Source: Butyrivibrio sp. (GTDB lineage Bacteria; Bacillota_A; Clostridia; Lachnospirales; Lachnospiraceae). Taken from it: a stretch of DNA of 24,216 bases. The position numbers and the translations under genes were made by a program. Under the pieces are notes generated by a model. The model ran no database searches, had not been told where the DNA came from, and worked only from the letters and a program-made list of their open reading frames with translations. The stretch spans positions 1 to 24,216 of the forward strand of contig JAGOGF010000027.1 in the NCBI GenBank assembly GCA_017996845.1, given 5' to 3'. Position 1 is the first letter of the stretch, and every line of letters begins with the position of its first letter. This document shows, one piece after another, positions 15,687 through 22,904 of this stretch.

Positions 15687-16157
15687 ATGGGTCTTGAACT
15701 GGAAAACGAAGAGACAGCAGAAACTGCAACAAAAAAGAAAACAAAGAAGACGAGAGAGATGTTGGAAGAATGTGACAGAAAGATGCAGGAACTGCAAAAG
15801 CAACGCGCAGACTGTGTGACCTCATTGGATGAGCTGATGAGCGAAAATGAAAAGCTTGGGGAGCGTTCTGCGCTTAATTTAAAGGTGGAGCACCATAAAT
15901 TCGGTAAGGGTGAGATTATTCATCAGGATGGAAAATATGTTGACGTGCAGTTTGATACTGTCGTTAAGAAATTTGTGTTACCTGCCGCAATTGCTGAGAA
16001 ATTTTTGATATTGGAAGATGAAGAGGTACTGAGTTACTATCTTCAGAGTGATGAGATTCATAATAAAATTCTGAAGGTTCAGTTACAGATTCGTTCTATA
16101 GATTTTGCGATGGAACGATTAAATGACAGTATTGAGAAACTTGCCAATAGAGCATGA
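15687..16157 (+). CDS. Coiled-coil protein with PcrA/UvrD C-terminal-like module
   Basis: A 156-residue soluble protein of unknown function. Residues 15-60 are Lys/Glu-rich and heptad-like, probably a coiled coil, and 120-155 form a second helix pair. Between them, HHKFGKGEIIHQDGKYVDVQF (about 69-89) followed by KKFVLPAAI matches the pattern H-x-FG-x-G-x(n)-V-x-F of the small Tudor-like domain at the C-terminus of PcrA/UvrD helicases, which in PcrA contacts RNA polymerase. The similarity is by pattern only. An AAGGAGAG ribosome site precedes the ATG. It has its own promoter and a strong terminator, so it is a single-gene unit convergent with the large minus-strand gene. Confidence 0.7.
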   Translation: MGLELENEETAETATKKKTKKTREMLEECDRKMQELQKQRADCVTSLDELMSENEKLGERSALNLKVEHHKFGKGEIIHQDGKYVDVQFDTVVKKFVLPAAIAEKFLILEDEEVLSYYLQSDEIHNKILKVQLQIRSIDFAMERLNDSIEKLANRA

Positions 16158-16181
16158 CAGACCAGGATTTAACCGACTAAA

Positions 16182-16213
16182 AAAGAGTGTCACGAAAGTG
16201 GCACTCTTTTTTT
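16182..16213. terminator. Bidirectional intrinsic terminator
   Basis: A 12-pair stem (16182-16193 with 16198-16209, one wobble) has a GAAA tetraloop, preceded by A-rich and followed by T-rich sequence. It can end the plus-strand coiled-coil gene and also the minus-strand activase gene that stops at 16243. Confidence 0.9.
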
Positions 16214-16242
16214 CTTGCGTTTTTCTTTTTTTGAAGTTTTTC

Positions 16243-19200
16243 TTAAGCATCTTTTTCTGATGAATTTTCCGGATGGGTAATATTTTTTTCTGCAGTAGAG
16301 AGCATCAGTTTGATTCGGTTCAGCTGATTAACTTCACTTGCTCCGGGATCATAATCAATGGCAACAATATTGGAACCCGGATATAAGTGACGCAGCTTTT
16401 TGATAACACCTTTTCCGACAACATGGTTTGGCAGACATCCAAATGGCTGTGTACATACAATATTTGCAACGCCGCTCTTTATCAGTTCAACCATTTCTCC
16501 GGTCAGGAACCATCCTTCACCGGTTTCATTTCCAATAGAAACAATCGGTTTCGCATAGTCTACCAGTTTATATATGCTGGTAGGTGCGTCAAAATGGCGA
16601 CTCTTTTTGAAAGCAGCAACAGCACCGCCGCGCAGTTTTTCAATTCCCCAGATACCGAGGCGGCATACTGCAGCAGCTTTTTTGCTGGTACCAAGTTCCT
16701 GTGCTTTATAGATCTGATTGTAGAAGCAGTAGAGCATGAAATCCATCAGATCCGGAACAATCGCCTCCGCTCCTTCACTTTCCAGAAGGTCTACCAGATG
16801 ATTATTGGCAGCAGGAGCAAATTTTACGAGAATTTCGCCAACGACACCGACCTTTGGCTTTACTGCATCGGTAATCTCGATCCGGTCAAACTCTTCCACT
16901 ATTTCACGGCACATTTTCTGGAACGTAAAGAAATTCATATGCTTGGCAGAAACAAAGTCCTGACATTTTTTCAGCCATTTCTGATGTACTTCTTCAACAG
17001 ATCCTTTTACCTTTTCATAAGGGCGCATACGATAAACGCAGCGCATGAAGATATCGCCAAATACGGCGCCGTAGGCAGCGCGGGTGAGCATTTCCAGATT
17101 GATATGGAAGCCGGGATTACTTTCCAGTTTGGACAGATTGATGGAAACAACAGGAATCTGTTCCCATCCGGCCTTTTCCAAAGCTCTGCGGATGAAACCG
17201 ACGTAATTGGTCGCACGGCATCCGCCACCTGTCTGAGACATTAATATGGCAACGCGGTTCAGATCATATTGACCGGAAGCGAGTGTATCCATAATCTGTC
17301 CGACAACCCAGAGGGAAGGATAGCATGCATCATTATTTACGTATTTAAGTCCCATATCGATGGCATTCTTGTTGTCATTCTGCATGACAACAAAATTGTA
17401 ACCGCAGGCACGCATGGCACTTTCCAGTACATCGAAGTGAATGGGTGACATTTGCGGACACAAAATGGTATATCCGTCCTGACGCATTTCTTCGGTAAAA
17501 AGAACGCGTTGCAAAGCGGTGGAATGAATCTTGCGTTCATGCTGGTTCTGTTCACGTACCCGGATAGCGGCCAGAAGAGAACGGACACGAATTCTGGCAC
17601 TTCCCAGACTGTTTACTTCGTCAATCTTCAGGCAGGTGTATATTTTGTCTGAGCCGGATAGAATGTCATTTACCTGATCTGTGGTAACGGCATCCAGTCC
17701 GCATCCGAAGGAGTTTAACTGAATCAGATCAAGGTCATCACGGTTGCGAATATAGCTTGCTGCAGCATATAATCTGGAATGATACATCCATTGGTCTGAG
17801 ACGATCAGCGGACGTTCCGGTTTGCCCAGGTGTGAAATAGAATCTTCAGTCAGGACGGCAACGCCATAGGAGCAGATCATGTCCGGAATACCGTGATTGA
17901 TTTCCGGGTCGATATGATAGGGGCGTCCGGCCAGAACGATACCATGCTTATGGTTTTCTTTCAGCCAGCGCAGCGTTTCTTCTCCCTTTTTTTCAATGTC
18001 AAGGCGGGCAGCAGACATTTCATCCCAGCCGGCAGCTGCCGCCTGAATGATCTCATTTGCAGGAATTTCTGTAAATTCCTGCATAAGTGCCTGTGTTGCA
18101 GTGCGCAGATTGGTAAATGCCATAAATGGATTGCGGAACTTTACTTTTCCGCTGGAAATGGCATCTACATTGTTGCGGATGTTTTCGGAATAGGAAGTTA
18201 CAATAGGGCAGTTATAGTGGTTCGTAGCGCCCGGAACTTCATCCCGTTCATAGAAAAGTGCAGGATAAAAAATGAAATCAACGTCCTGACGGATCAGCCA
18301 TTCAATATGTCCATGCGAAAGCTTGGCAGGATAGCATTCTGACTCACTCGGAATACTGTCGATACCCATTTCGTAGAGCTGATGTGTGGAACGCGGAGAT
18401 AATATCACGCGATATCCCAATTTTGTAAAGAAGGTATACCAGAACGGATAGTTTTCATAAAAGTTCAGGACTCTGGGAATACCCACTGTACCGCGTACCG
18501 CTTTATCCTCAGACAATGGCTCATAGGCAAAAAGCCTTTTATATTTATAATCAAACAAATTGGGAACATGATCTGCGTTCTTAACTTTTCCAAGTCCGCG
18601 TTCACAGCGGTTTCCAGAGATGTGTTGACGACCTCCGGTGAATTTATTGACAGTAAGACGGCAATGGTTCGTGCAGCCCTGGCAGATCGCCATGCTGGTG
18701 CTGTATTCCAGATGATTGATCTGGTCGATGCTGAGCATACTGGTCTGATAAGACTTGTTTTCCATAAAGCGGTCCCTTGCAATCAGGGCAGCACCAAATG
18801 CACCCATGATACCTGCGATATCAGGACGGATTACTTCAACGCCTGCAATCTGTTCAAAGCTTCTGAGAACGGCATCATTATAGAAAGTGCCGCCCTGCAC
18901 AACAATATTTTTACCAAGCTCTCTTGCATCGGAAACTTTAATAACCTTGAAAAGTGCATTCTTAATAACAGAATAGGCAAGGCCTGCAGAAATATCTGCT
19001 ACTTCCGCACCTTCTTTCTGCGCCTGTTTCACTTTGGAGTTCATGAATACGGTACAGCGTGTTCCCAGATCAATCGGGTGTTCGGCAAATAAAGCAGCCT
19101 TGGCAAAATCCTGTACACTGAAATTAAGGGATTTGGCAAAGGTTTCAATGAAGGAGCCGCATCCGGAGGAGCAGGCTTCATTGAGCTGTACGCTGTCAAC

Positions 19201-20508
19201 TGCATTATTGCGGATACGGATACATTTCATATCCTGACCACCGATATCGAGAATACAGTCCACCTGCGGGTCAAAAAAAGCGGCAGCATTATAATGCGCA
19301 ATGGTTTCAACTTCCCCGTCATCCAGCATTAAAGCGGATTTCAGAAGCGCTTCGCCATAACCGGTTGAACATGCTCTTGCAATATGGACATCCTGCGGCA
19401 TCAGGGAAAAAATTTCCTGCAGGGAATGAATGGCTGTTTTAAGAGGACTTCCGTTGTTACTGGAATAAAAAGAATACAGAAGATCTCCGTTTTCGCTGAC
19501 AAGAGCGCATTTGGTCGTGGTACTTCCGGCATCAATTCCCAGAAAAGCATTGCCGTGATAGGTATTCAAAAGTGCTGTTTTTACCTTATACTGATCCTGA
19601 CGGCTGCGGAAAGCTTCATAGTCTTCTTTGGTCGGGAAAAGAGGATCCATTCGTGCAACTTCAAATTCCATATGTATCTTGTGGGACAGCTTCTCAACCA
19701 TTTCATCCATCGTATAGTGAATATCTTCTTTGGCATTCATGGCAGAACCCATCGCTGCAAACAAGTGGGAATTATCCGTATTGATCGTGTGTTCCTCATC
19801 CAGTTTAAGCGTACGGATGAATGCAACTTCCAGTTCTGAAAGAAAGTGAAGCGGACCACCCAGAAAGGCAACATGTCCGCGAATCGGTTTGCCGCAGGCA
19901 AGACCACTGATGGTCTGATTGACTACAGCCTGAAAAATAGAGGCTGCAAGATCTTCCTTTGTGGCACCTTCATTGATCAGCGGTTGAATATCGGATTTGG
20001 CAAATACTCCGCAGCGAGCGGCAATGGTATATAAGGAATGATAACTCTTGGCATACTCGTTCAGACCGGAAGCATCTGTCTGCAAAAGAGATGCCATCTG
20101 GTCGATAAAAGAACCGGTTCCGCCTGCGCAGATACCGTTCATGCGCTGTTCTACATTTCCGTCTTCAAAATAAATAATTTTGGCATCTTCGCCGCCAAGC
20201 TCTATCGCGACATCTGTCTGCGGAGCTCGTTCTTTAAGCGCAGTTGATACAGCAATGACTTCCTGCTCAAACGGAACAGCAAGATGCTTGGCAAGCGTCA
20301 GGCCGCCCGATCCGGTGATCACAGGGTGCAGGACAATATTTCCTGTCTTTGCCTGAGCCTCTACCAGCAGGTCGGAAAGTGTTTCCCGGATGTTGGCAAA
20401 ATGACGCCTGTAATCAGCAAAGACGATCTGATGCTGTGTATCAAGAAGTACAATTTTAACAGTGGTGGAACCAATATCAATACCCAGTGTATAATCTTTG
20501 GAAATCAT
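16243..20508 (-). CDS. Giant 2-hydroxyacyl-CoA dehydratase activase fusion
   Basis: One continuous 1421-residue protein on the minus strand. It carries two BadF/HgdC-type ATPase domains in tandem: GIDIGSTTVKIVLLD (9-23) with CAGGTGSF (C127) and RCGVFAKSD (C166), then GIDAGSTTTKCALV (324-337) with CSSGCGSF (C446, C450) and RCTVFMNSKVK (C485). In the single-domain HgdC such Cys pairs hold a 4Fe-4S cluster between two monomers; here the two halves could share one internally. CQGCTNHC (609-616) may bind a further metal. A DUF2229 region follows (VGIPRVLNFYENYPFWYTFF, 675-694), then an HgdB-like region with CPQMSPIHFDVL and GGGCRATNY. The family is thought to drive ATP-dependent low-potential electron transfer, but the substrate of this long form is unknown. 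The frame is open to 20613, but the promoter at 20585-20613 and GAGGTT favour ATG 20508. Confidence 0.9.
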   Translation of the reverse strand: MISKDYTLGIDIGSTTVKIVLLDTQHQIVFADYRRHFANIRETLSDLLVEAQAKTGNIVLHPVITGSGGLTLAKHLAVPFEQEVIAVSTALKERAPQTDVAIELGGEDAKIIYFEDGNVEQRMNGICAGGTGSFIDQMASLLQTDASGLNEYAKSYHSLYTIAARCGVFAKSDIQPLINEGATKEDLAASIFQAVVNQTISGLACGKPIRGHVAFLGGPLHFLSELEVAFIRTLKLDEEHTINTDNSHLFAAMGSAMNAKEDIHYTMDEMVEKLSHKIHMEFEVARMDPLFPTKEDYEAFRSRQDQYKVKTALLNTYHGNAFLGIDAGSTTTKCALVSENGDLLYSFYSSNNGSPLKTAIHSLQEIFSLMPQDVHIARACSTGYGEALLKSALMLDDGEVETIAHYNAAAFFDPQVDCILDIGGQDMKCIRIRNNAVDSVQLNEACSSGCGSFIETFAKSLNFSVQDFAKAALFAEHPIDLGTRCTVFMNSKVKQAQKEGAEVADISAGLAYSVIKNALFKVIKVSDARELGKNIVVQGGTFYNDAVLRSFEQIAGVEVIRPDIAGIMGAFGAALIARDRFMENKSYQTSMLSIDQINHLEYSTSMAICQGCTNHCRLTVNKFTGGRQHISGNRCERGLGKVKNADHVPNLFDYKYKRLFAYEPLSEDKAVRGTVGIPRVLNFYENYPFWYTFFTKLGYRVILSPRSTHQLYEMGIDSIPSESECYPAKLSHGHIEWLIRQDVDFIFYPALFYERDEVPGATNHYNCPIVTSYSENIRNNVDAISSGKVKFRNPFMAFTNLRTATQALMQEFTEIPANEIIQAAAAGWDEMSAARLDIEKKGEETLRWLKENHKHGIVLAGRPYHIDPEINHGIPDMICSYGVAVLTEDSISHLGKPERPLIVSDQWMYHSRLYAAASYIRNRDDLDLIQLNSFGCGLDAVTTDQVNDILSGSDKIYTCLKIDEVNSLGSARIRVRSLLAAIRVREQNQHERKIHSTALQRVLFTEEMRQDGYTILCPQMSPIHFDVLESAMRACGYNFVVMQNDNKNAIDMGLKYVNNDACYPSLWVVGQIMDTLASGQYDLNRVAILMSQTGGGCRATNYVGFIRRALEKAGWEQIPVVSINLSKLESNPGFHINLEMLTRAAYGAVFGDIFMRCVYRMRPYEKVKGSVEEVHQKWLKKCQDFVSAKHMNFFTFQKMCREIVEEFDRIEITDAVKPKVGVVGEILVKFAPAANNHLVDLLESEGAEAIVPDLMDFMLYCFYNQIYKAQELGTSKKAAAVCRLGIWGIEKLRGGAVAAFKKSRHFDAPTSIYKLVDYAKPIVSIGNETGEGWFLTGEMVELIKSGVANIVCTQPFGCLPNHVVGKGVIKKLRHLYPGSNIVAIDYDPGASEVNQLNRIKLMLSTAEKNITHPENSSEKDA

Positions 20509-20584
20509 AAATTTAACCTCATTCTTTACATAAAAGCAGGACTCTTTCCTATTAAAAGAAAACGTCTGTTTGGCATACCGGATT

Positions 20585-20613
20585 ATTATAAAGCAAGGGT
20601 GGGCAAATTGCAA
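20585..20613 (-). promoter_or_regulatory. Promoter of the activase fusion gene
   Basis: On the minus strand, TTGCAA (20613-20608), 17 bases, and a perfect TATAAT (20590-20585). It lies inside the longest open frame and gives a leader of about 70 bases before ATG 20508, so translation cannot start at 20613 from this promoter. Confidence 0.65.
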
Positions 20614-20650
20614 CGGACATCATTTGCGATCCGGGGTACAAATTGATCGC

Positions 20651-20738
20651 GGCGTGTCCGCCACATGAATAGATGTAAAGTTCTGCTTATGAATGCAAGC
20701 ATGCATCGTAGGATTTTGCGTAATTCGCATAAGTCTGA
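20651..20738. repeat. Hairpin repeat, copy 1 (degenerate)
   Basis: It begins GGCGTGTCCGCCACATGAAT and shares most of its next 85 bases with copy 2 at 20792. The inverted arms at its ends (GAATAGATGT and GTAATTC) no longer pair well. It lies 141 bases before copy 2 in the same orientation. Confidence 0.75.
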
Positions 20739-20788
20739 CAATAGCCACGAGCCATGCAGGTTCGGAATTTGCAAGGCAAATCCCTCAC

Positions 20789-20880
20789 TGTGGCGTATCC
20801 GCCACATGAATAGATGTAAAATCCTGCTTATGCATGCAAGCATTTATCGCATGATTTTGCATCTGTTCGCATGGCTCTGA
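20789..20880. repeat. Hairpin repeat, copy 2 (intact palindrome)
   Basis: The direct repeat of 20651-20738, better preserved. A small palindrome TGTGGCG (20789-20795) / CGCCACA (20800-20806) leads into a long one: GAATAGATGTAAAATC (from about 20808) pairs with GATTTTGCATCTGTTC near the end, 14 of 16 positions, both exceptions tolerable as G-U in RNA. TGCTT and AAGCA pair inside. It resembles a REP/MITE-like intergenic element. The small open frames across it are repeats of each other and not convincing genes. Confidence 0.75.
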
Positions 20881-20925
20881 ATCATAAACACTTTCTTAAT
20901 TCCTTGTGAAAAAAGATAGCTTTGG

Positions 20926-20954
20926 TTTACAAGCGCTTTGCTGAATGTTAGAAT
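20926..20954 (+). promoter_or_regulatory. Promoter of the rhomboid-like/sigma-like operon
   Basis: TTTACA (20926-20931), 17 bases, TAGAAT (20949-20954). It lies 40 bases before the start codon at 20995. Confidence 0.55.
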
Positions 20955-20994
20955 TACACAGTAAAGATAAAGAAAGACATCAAAGGTAAACAAT

Positions 20995-21855
20995 ATGCTG
21001 AATAAATTAGAACGTAAATTTGGTAAATATGCAATTTCAAATCTTACACTGAAGCTTTTGATTCTGTATGCAATCGGTTATGTACTGCGCTATGTGGCAG
21101 GAAACAGTGCGATATATACTGCGATTCTGCTGTCACCGGCACATGTGATTCATCAGTTTCAGATCTGGCGTCTTTTTTCATGGGTGCTTGTTTCTCCCAA
21201 TATGACGCTGGTATCTTTTTTGATCACGGCAGTTTTCTTCTATTACCCGATTGGTCGAAAGATGGAATCGGTATGGGGAGATTTCCGCTATAATCTGTAT
21301 TTGTTTTCAGGTCTGTTATTTACGCTGATTGGTGCGTTCCTTCTATATGGATTCTATGCGATTACAGATCCTGCCAATCTTGCTTATTATAATCTGACAA
21401 TTGCGGCTAACTTCACACCATATTATGTTACGATGTCCATATTTTTTGCCTATGCTGCAACCTTCCCGGAAGATATGGTTCTTCTGATGTTCATTGTACC
21501 GCTTAAGATGAAATATCTCGGAATCATTTATGGAGCGTTTCTGGCATATGAATTCTTTATGGGAACCACGGTTACGAAAGTTGTCATTATCGTATCTGTC
21601 CTGAACTTCATTTTGTACTGGATCATAGCGGATCGCAGCAATATCTGGCGGATGAGGCCCAAAGAGGTCAGGCGCAGAAAAACTTATCAGAAAGCAGTAC
21701 AGATAACACCGCCCGGCATGCCCAGACACAGATGCACCATATGCGGAAGAACAGAACTGGATGATCCAAATCTGGAATTCCGGTATTGCTCGAAATGTTC
21801 GGGAAGTCACGAATATTGTCAGGATCATCTTTTTACCCACGTACATATTAAATAG
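20995..21855 (+). CDS. Rhomboid-like membrane protein with Cys/His-rich tail
   Basis: A 286-residue protein with about six hydrophobic segments between residues 18 and 212 and a hydrophilic tail. QIWRLFSWVLVSP (56-68), then GRKMESVWGDFRYNLYLFSG (87-106), follow the rhomboid/derlin pattern (WR motif in the first loop). The catalytic GxSG serine and the paired histidine are not seen; the corresponding segment reads YVTMSIFFAYAATFPE, so it is probably a pseudoprotease of the derlin or iRhom kind. The tail (247-286) has C247, C250, C265, C268, C275 and several His, spaced as in a zinc-binding treble clef. It is followed after 61 bases by the sigma-like gene, with which it is probably co-transcribed. 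Function unknown. Confidence 0.8.
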   Translation: MLNKLERKFGKYAISNLTLKLLILYAIGYVLRYVAGNSAIYTAILLSPAHVIHQFQIWRLFSWVLVSPNMTLVSFLITAVFFYYPIGRKMESVWGDFRYNLYLFSGLLFTLIGAFLLYGFYAITDPANLAYYNLTIAANFTPYYVTMSIFFAYAATFPEDMVLLMFIVPLKMKYLGIIYGAFLAYEFFMGTTVTKVVIIVSVLNFILYWIIADRSNIWRMRPKEVRRRKTYQKAVQITPPGMPRHRCTICGRTELDDPNLEFRYCSKCSGSHEYCQDHLFTHVHIK

Positions 21856-21916
21856 CATATGTTGGCTTTAACTTTGCACAGAAACAATATTTCAGGAAAG
21901 AACTGAGGATAGCAGC

Positions 21917-22672
21917 TTGGACAATAAGGAAAAAGAATTTGCGCAGAATCTTGAGAAAGTGACTCGCCTTGCACGGGAACAGAAAAATGTGATCTCAGAA
22001 CAGCAGGTAAAGGATGCATTTGCAGAACTTGAACTGAACGAGACGCAGATGCAGCAGATATTTGACTATCTCAAAAAGCATAATATCGGAATAGATGAAC
22101 CGGTTGATCCGCAGGAGTATCTGACACGAGAAGAAAATGATTATCTGAATGAATATATCGAAAGCCTGAAAGAATTGCCGGAAGCTACCGATGCAGAAAA
22201 AGAGGGGATAATAATTTCTGCAATGTCAGGGGATAAAAGTGCGCAAAACCGTCTGATTGAAATTTATCTTCCGATGGTAACCGATATTGCCAAGATTTAT
22301 GCAGAACAGGGTGTTTATCTGGAAGATCTGATCGGAGAGGGAAATGAGGCACTGACCGGAGGGGTGAGACTGCTGAATGCCATGGAAAGTTCTTCTGAAG
22401 CAGATACGTTCCTCAGTAAGATGATGATGGATGCGATGGAAGAAGCAATTGCAGAGAATCTGGATGAAGATGCCAGAGGCGATAAGGTAGTCAAAAAAGT
22501 GCAGGAAGTAGCAGACCGTGCGGGTGAACTTGCAGTTGAAATGCGTCGTAAGGTTACCGTTGCGGAACTGATGGAAGAGACAGACTGGAAAAAGGAAAAG
22601 ATCATGGAAGCCATTAAACTCAGCGGAAATGCAATTGAGGATATTGACTTATCAGAGAACGGACCACTGTAA
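21917..22672 (+). CDS. Degenerate sigma-70-like protein
   Basis: A 251-residue protein with partial likeness to primary sigma factors. Residues 25-60 (VISEQQVKDAFAELEL and onward) resemble region 1.1, which occupies the RNA polymerase DNA channel. Residues 103-150 (MSGDKSAQNRLIEIYLPMV, then DLIGEGNEALTGGV) follow regions 1.2-2.2, the core-binding part. The aromatic DNA-melting and -10 reading segment (2.3-2.4) is not recognisable, and region 4 is absent; 200-235 looks like region 3. It may therefore bind polymerase without reading promoters. The start is TTG 21917 with GAGGAT six bases upstream; no nearby ATG gives the N-terminus. A strong terminator ends the unit at 22767. Confidence 0.72.
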   Translation: MDNKEKEFAQNLEKVTRLAREQKNVISEQQVKDAFAELELNETQMQQIFDYLKKHNIGIDEPVDPQEYLTREENDYLNEYIESLKELPEATDAEKEGIIISAMSGDKSAQNRLIEIYLPMVTDIAKIYAEQGVYLEDLIGEGNEALTGGVRLLNAMESSSEADTFLSKMMMDAMEEAIAENLDEDARGDKVVKKVQEVADRAGELAVEMRRKVTVAELMEETDWKKEKIMEAIKLSGNAIEDIDLSENGPL

Positions 22673-22736
22673 GATAACGGAATGAACAGCGAATAAACTG
22701 GCTGCTTTTTGAAGCAATCGCATGAAAAAAATATGA

Positions 22737-22772
22737 CTGCCCACAGATGATTTTTATCTGTGGGCAGTTTTT
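22737..22772 (+). terminator. Intrinsic terminator of the sigma-like operon
   Basis: A perfect 12-pair stem, CTGCCCACAGAT (22737-22748) with ATCTGTGGGCAG (22756-22767), followed by a T run. Confidence 0.92.
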
Positions 22773-22815
22773 CTGATTAAGGAAGTTTTAACTAAAAAAA
22801 ACTAATATAATTCAA

Positions 22816-22844
22816 TTGCAAAAAAAGTAAAGTAAAATTATACT
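22816..22844 (+). promoter_or_regulatory. Promoter of the alpha-galactosidase gene
   Basis: TTGCAA (22816-22821), 17 bases, TATACT (22839-22844). The leader of about 55 bases contains no clear operator. Confidence 0.55.
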
Positions 22845-22904
22845 GAATAAAGTTATTGCATAAAATAAATATGGCTTGATCCATATAAATGAATCGGAGG
22901 CTTT

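Noticed and set aside
16387..20247. Many plus-strand open frames opposite the activase gene (for example 16387-17244 and 17893-18342)
   Set aside because: They are shadows of a well-supported 1421-residue coding frame and show no domain, ribosome site or promoter of their own.
20586..20880. Small open frames on both strands over 20586-20880 with repeated peptides
   Set aside because: The peptide repeats are only the translation of the two DNA repeats; both strands and several frames are equally open.
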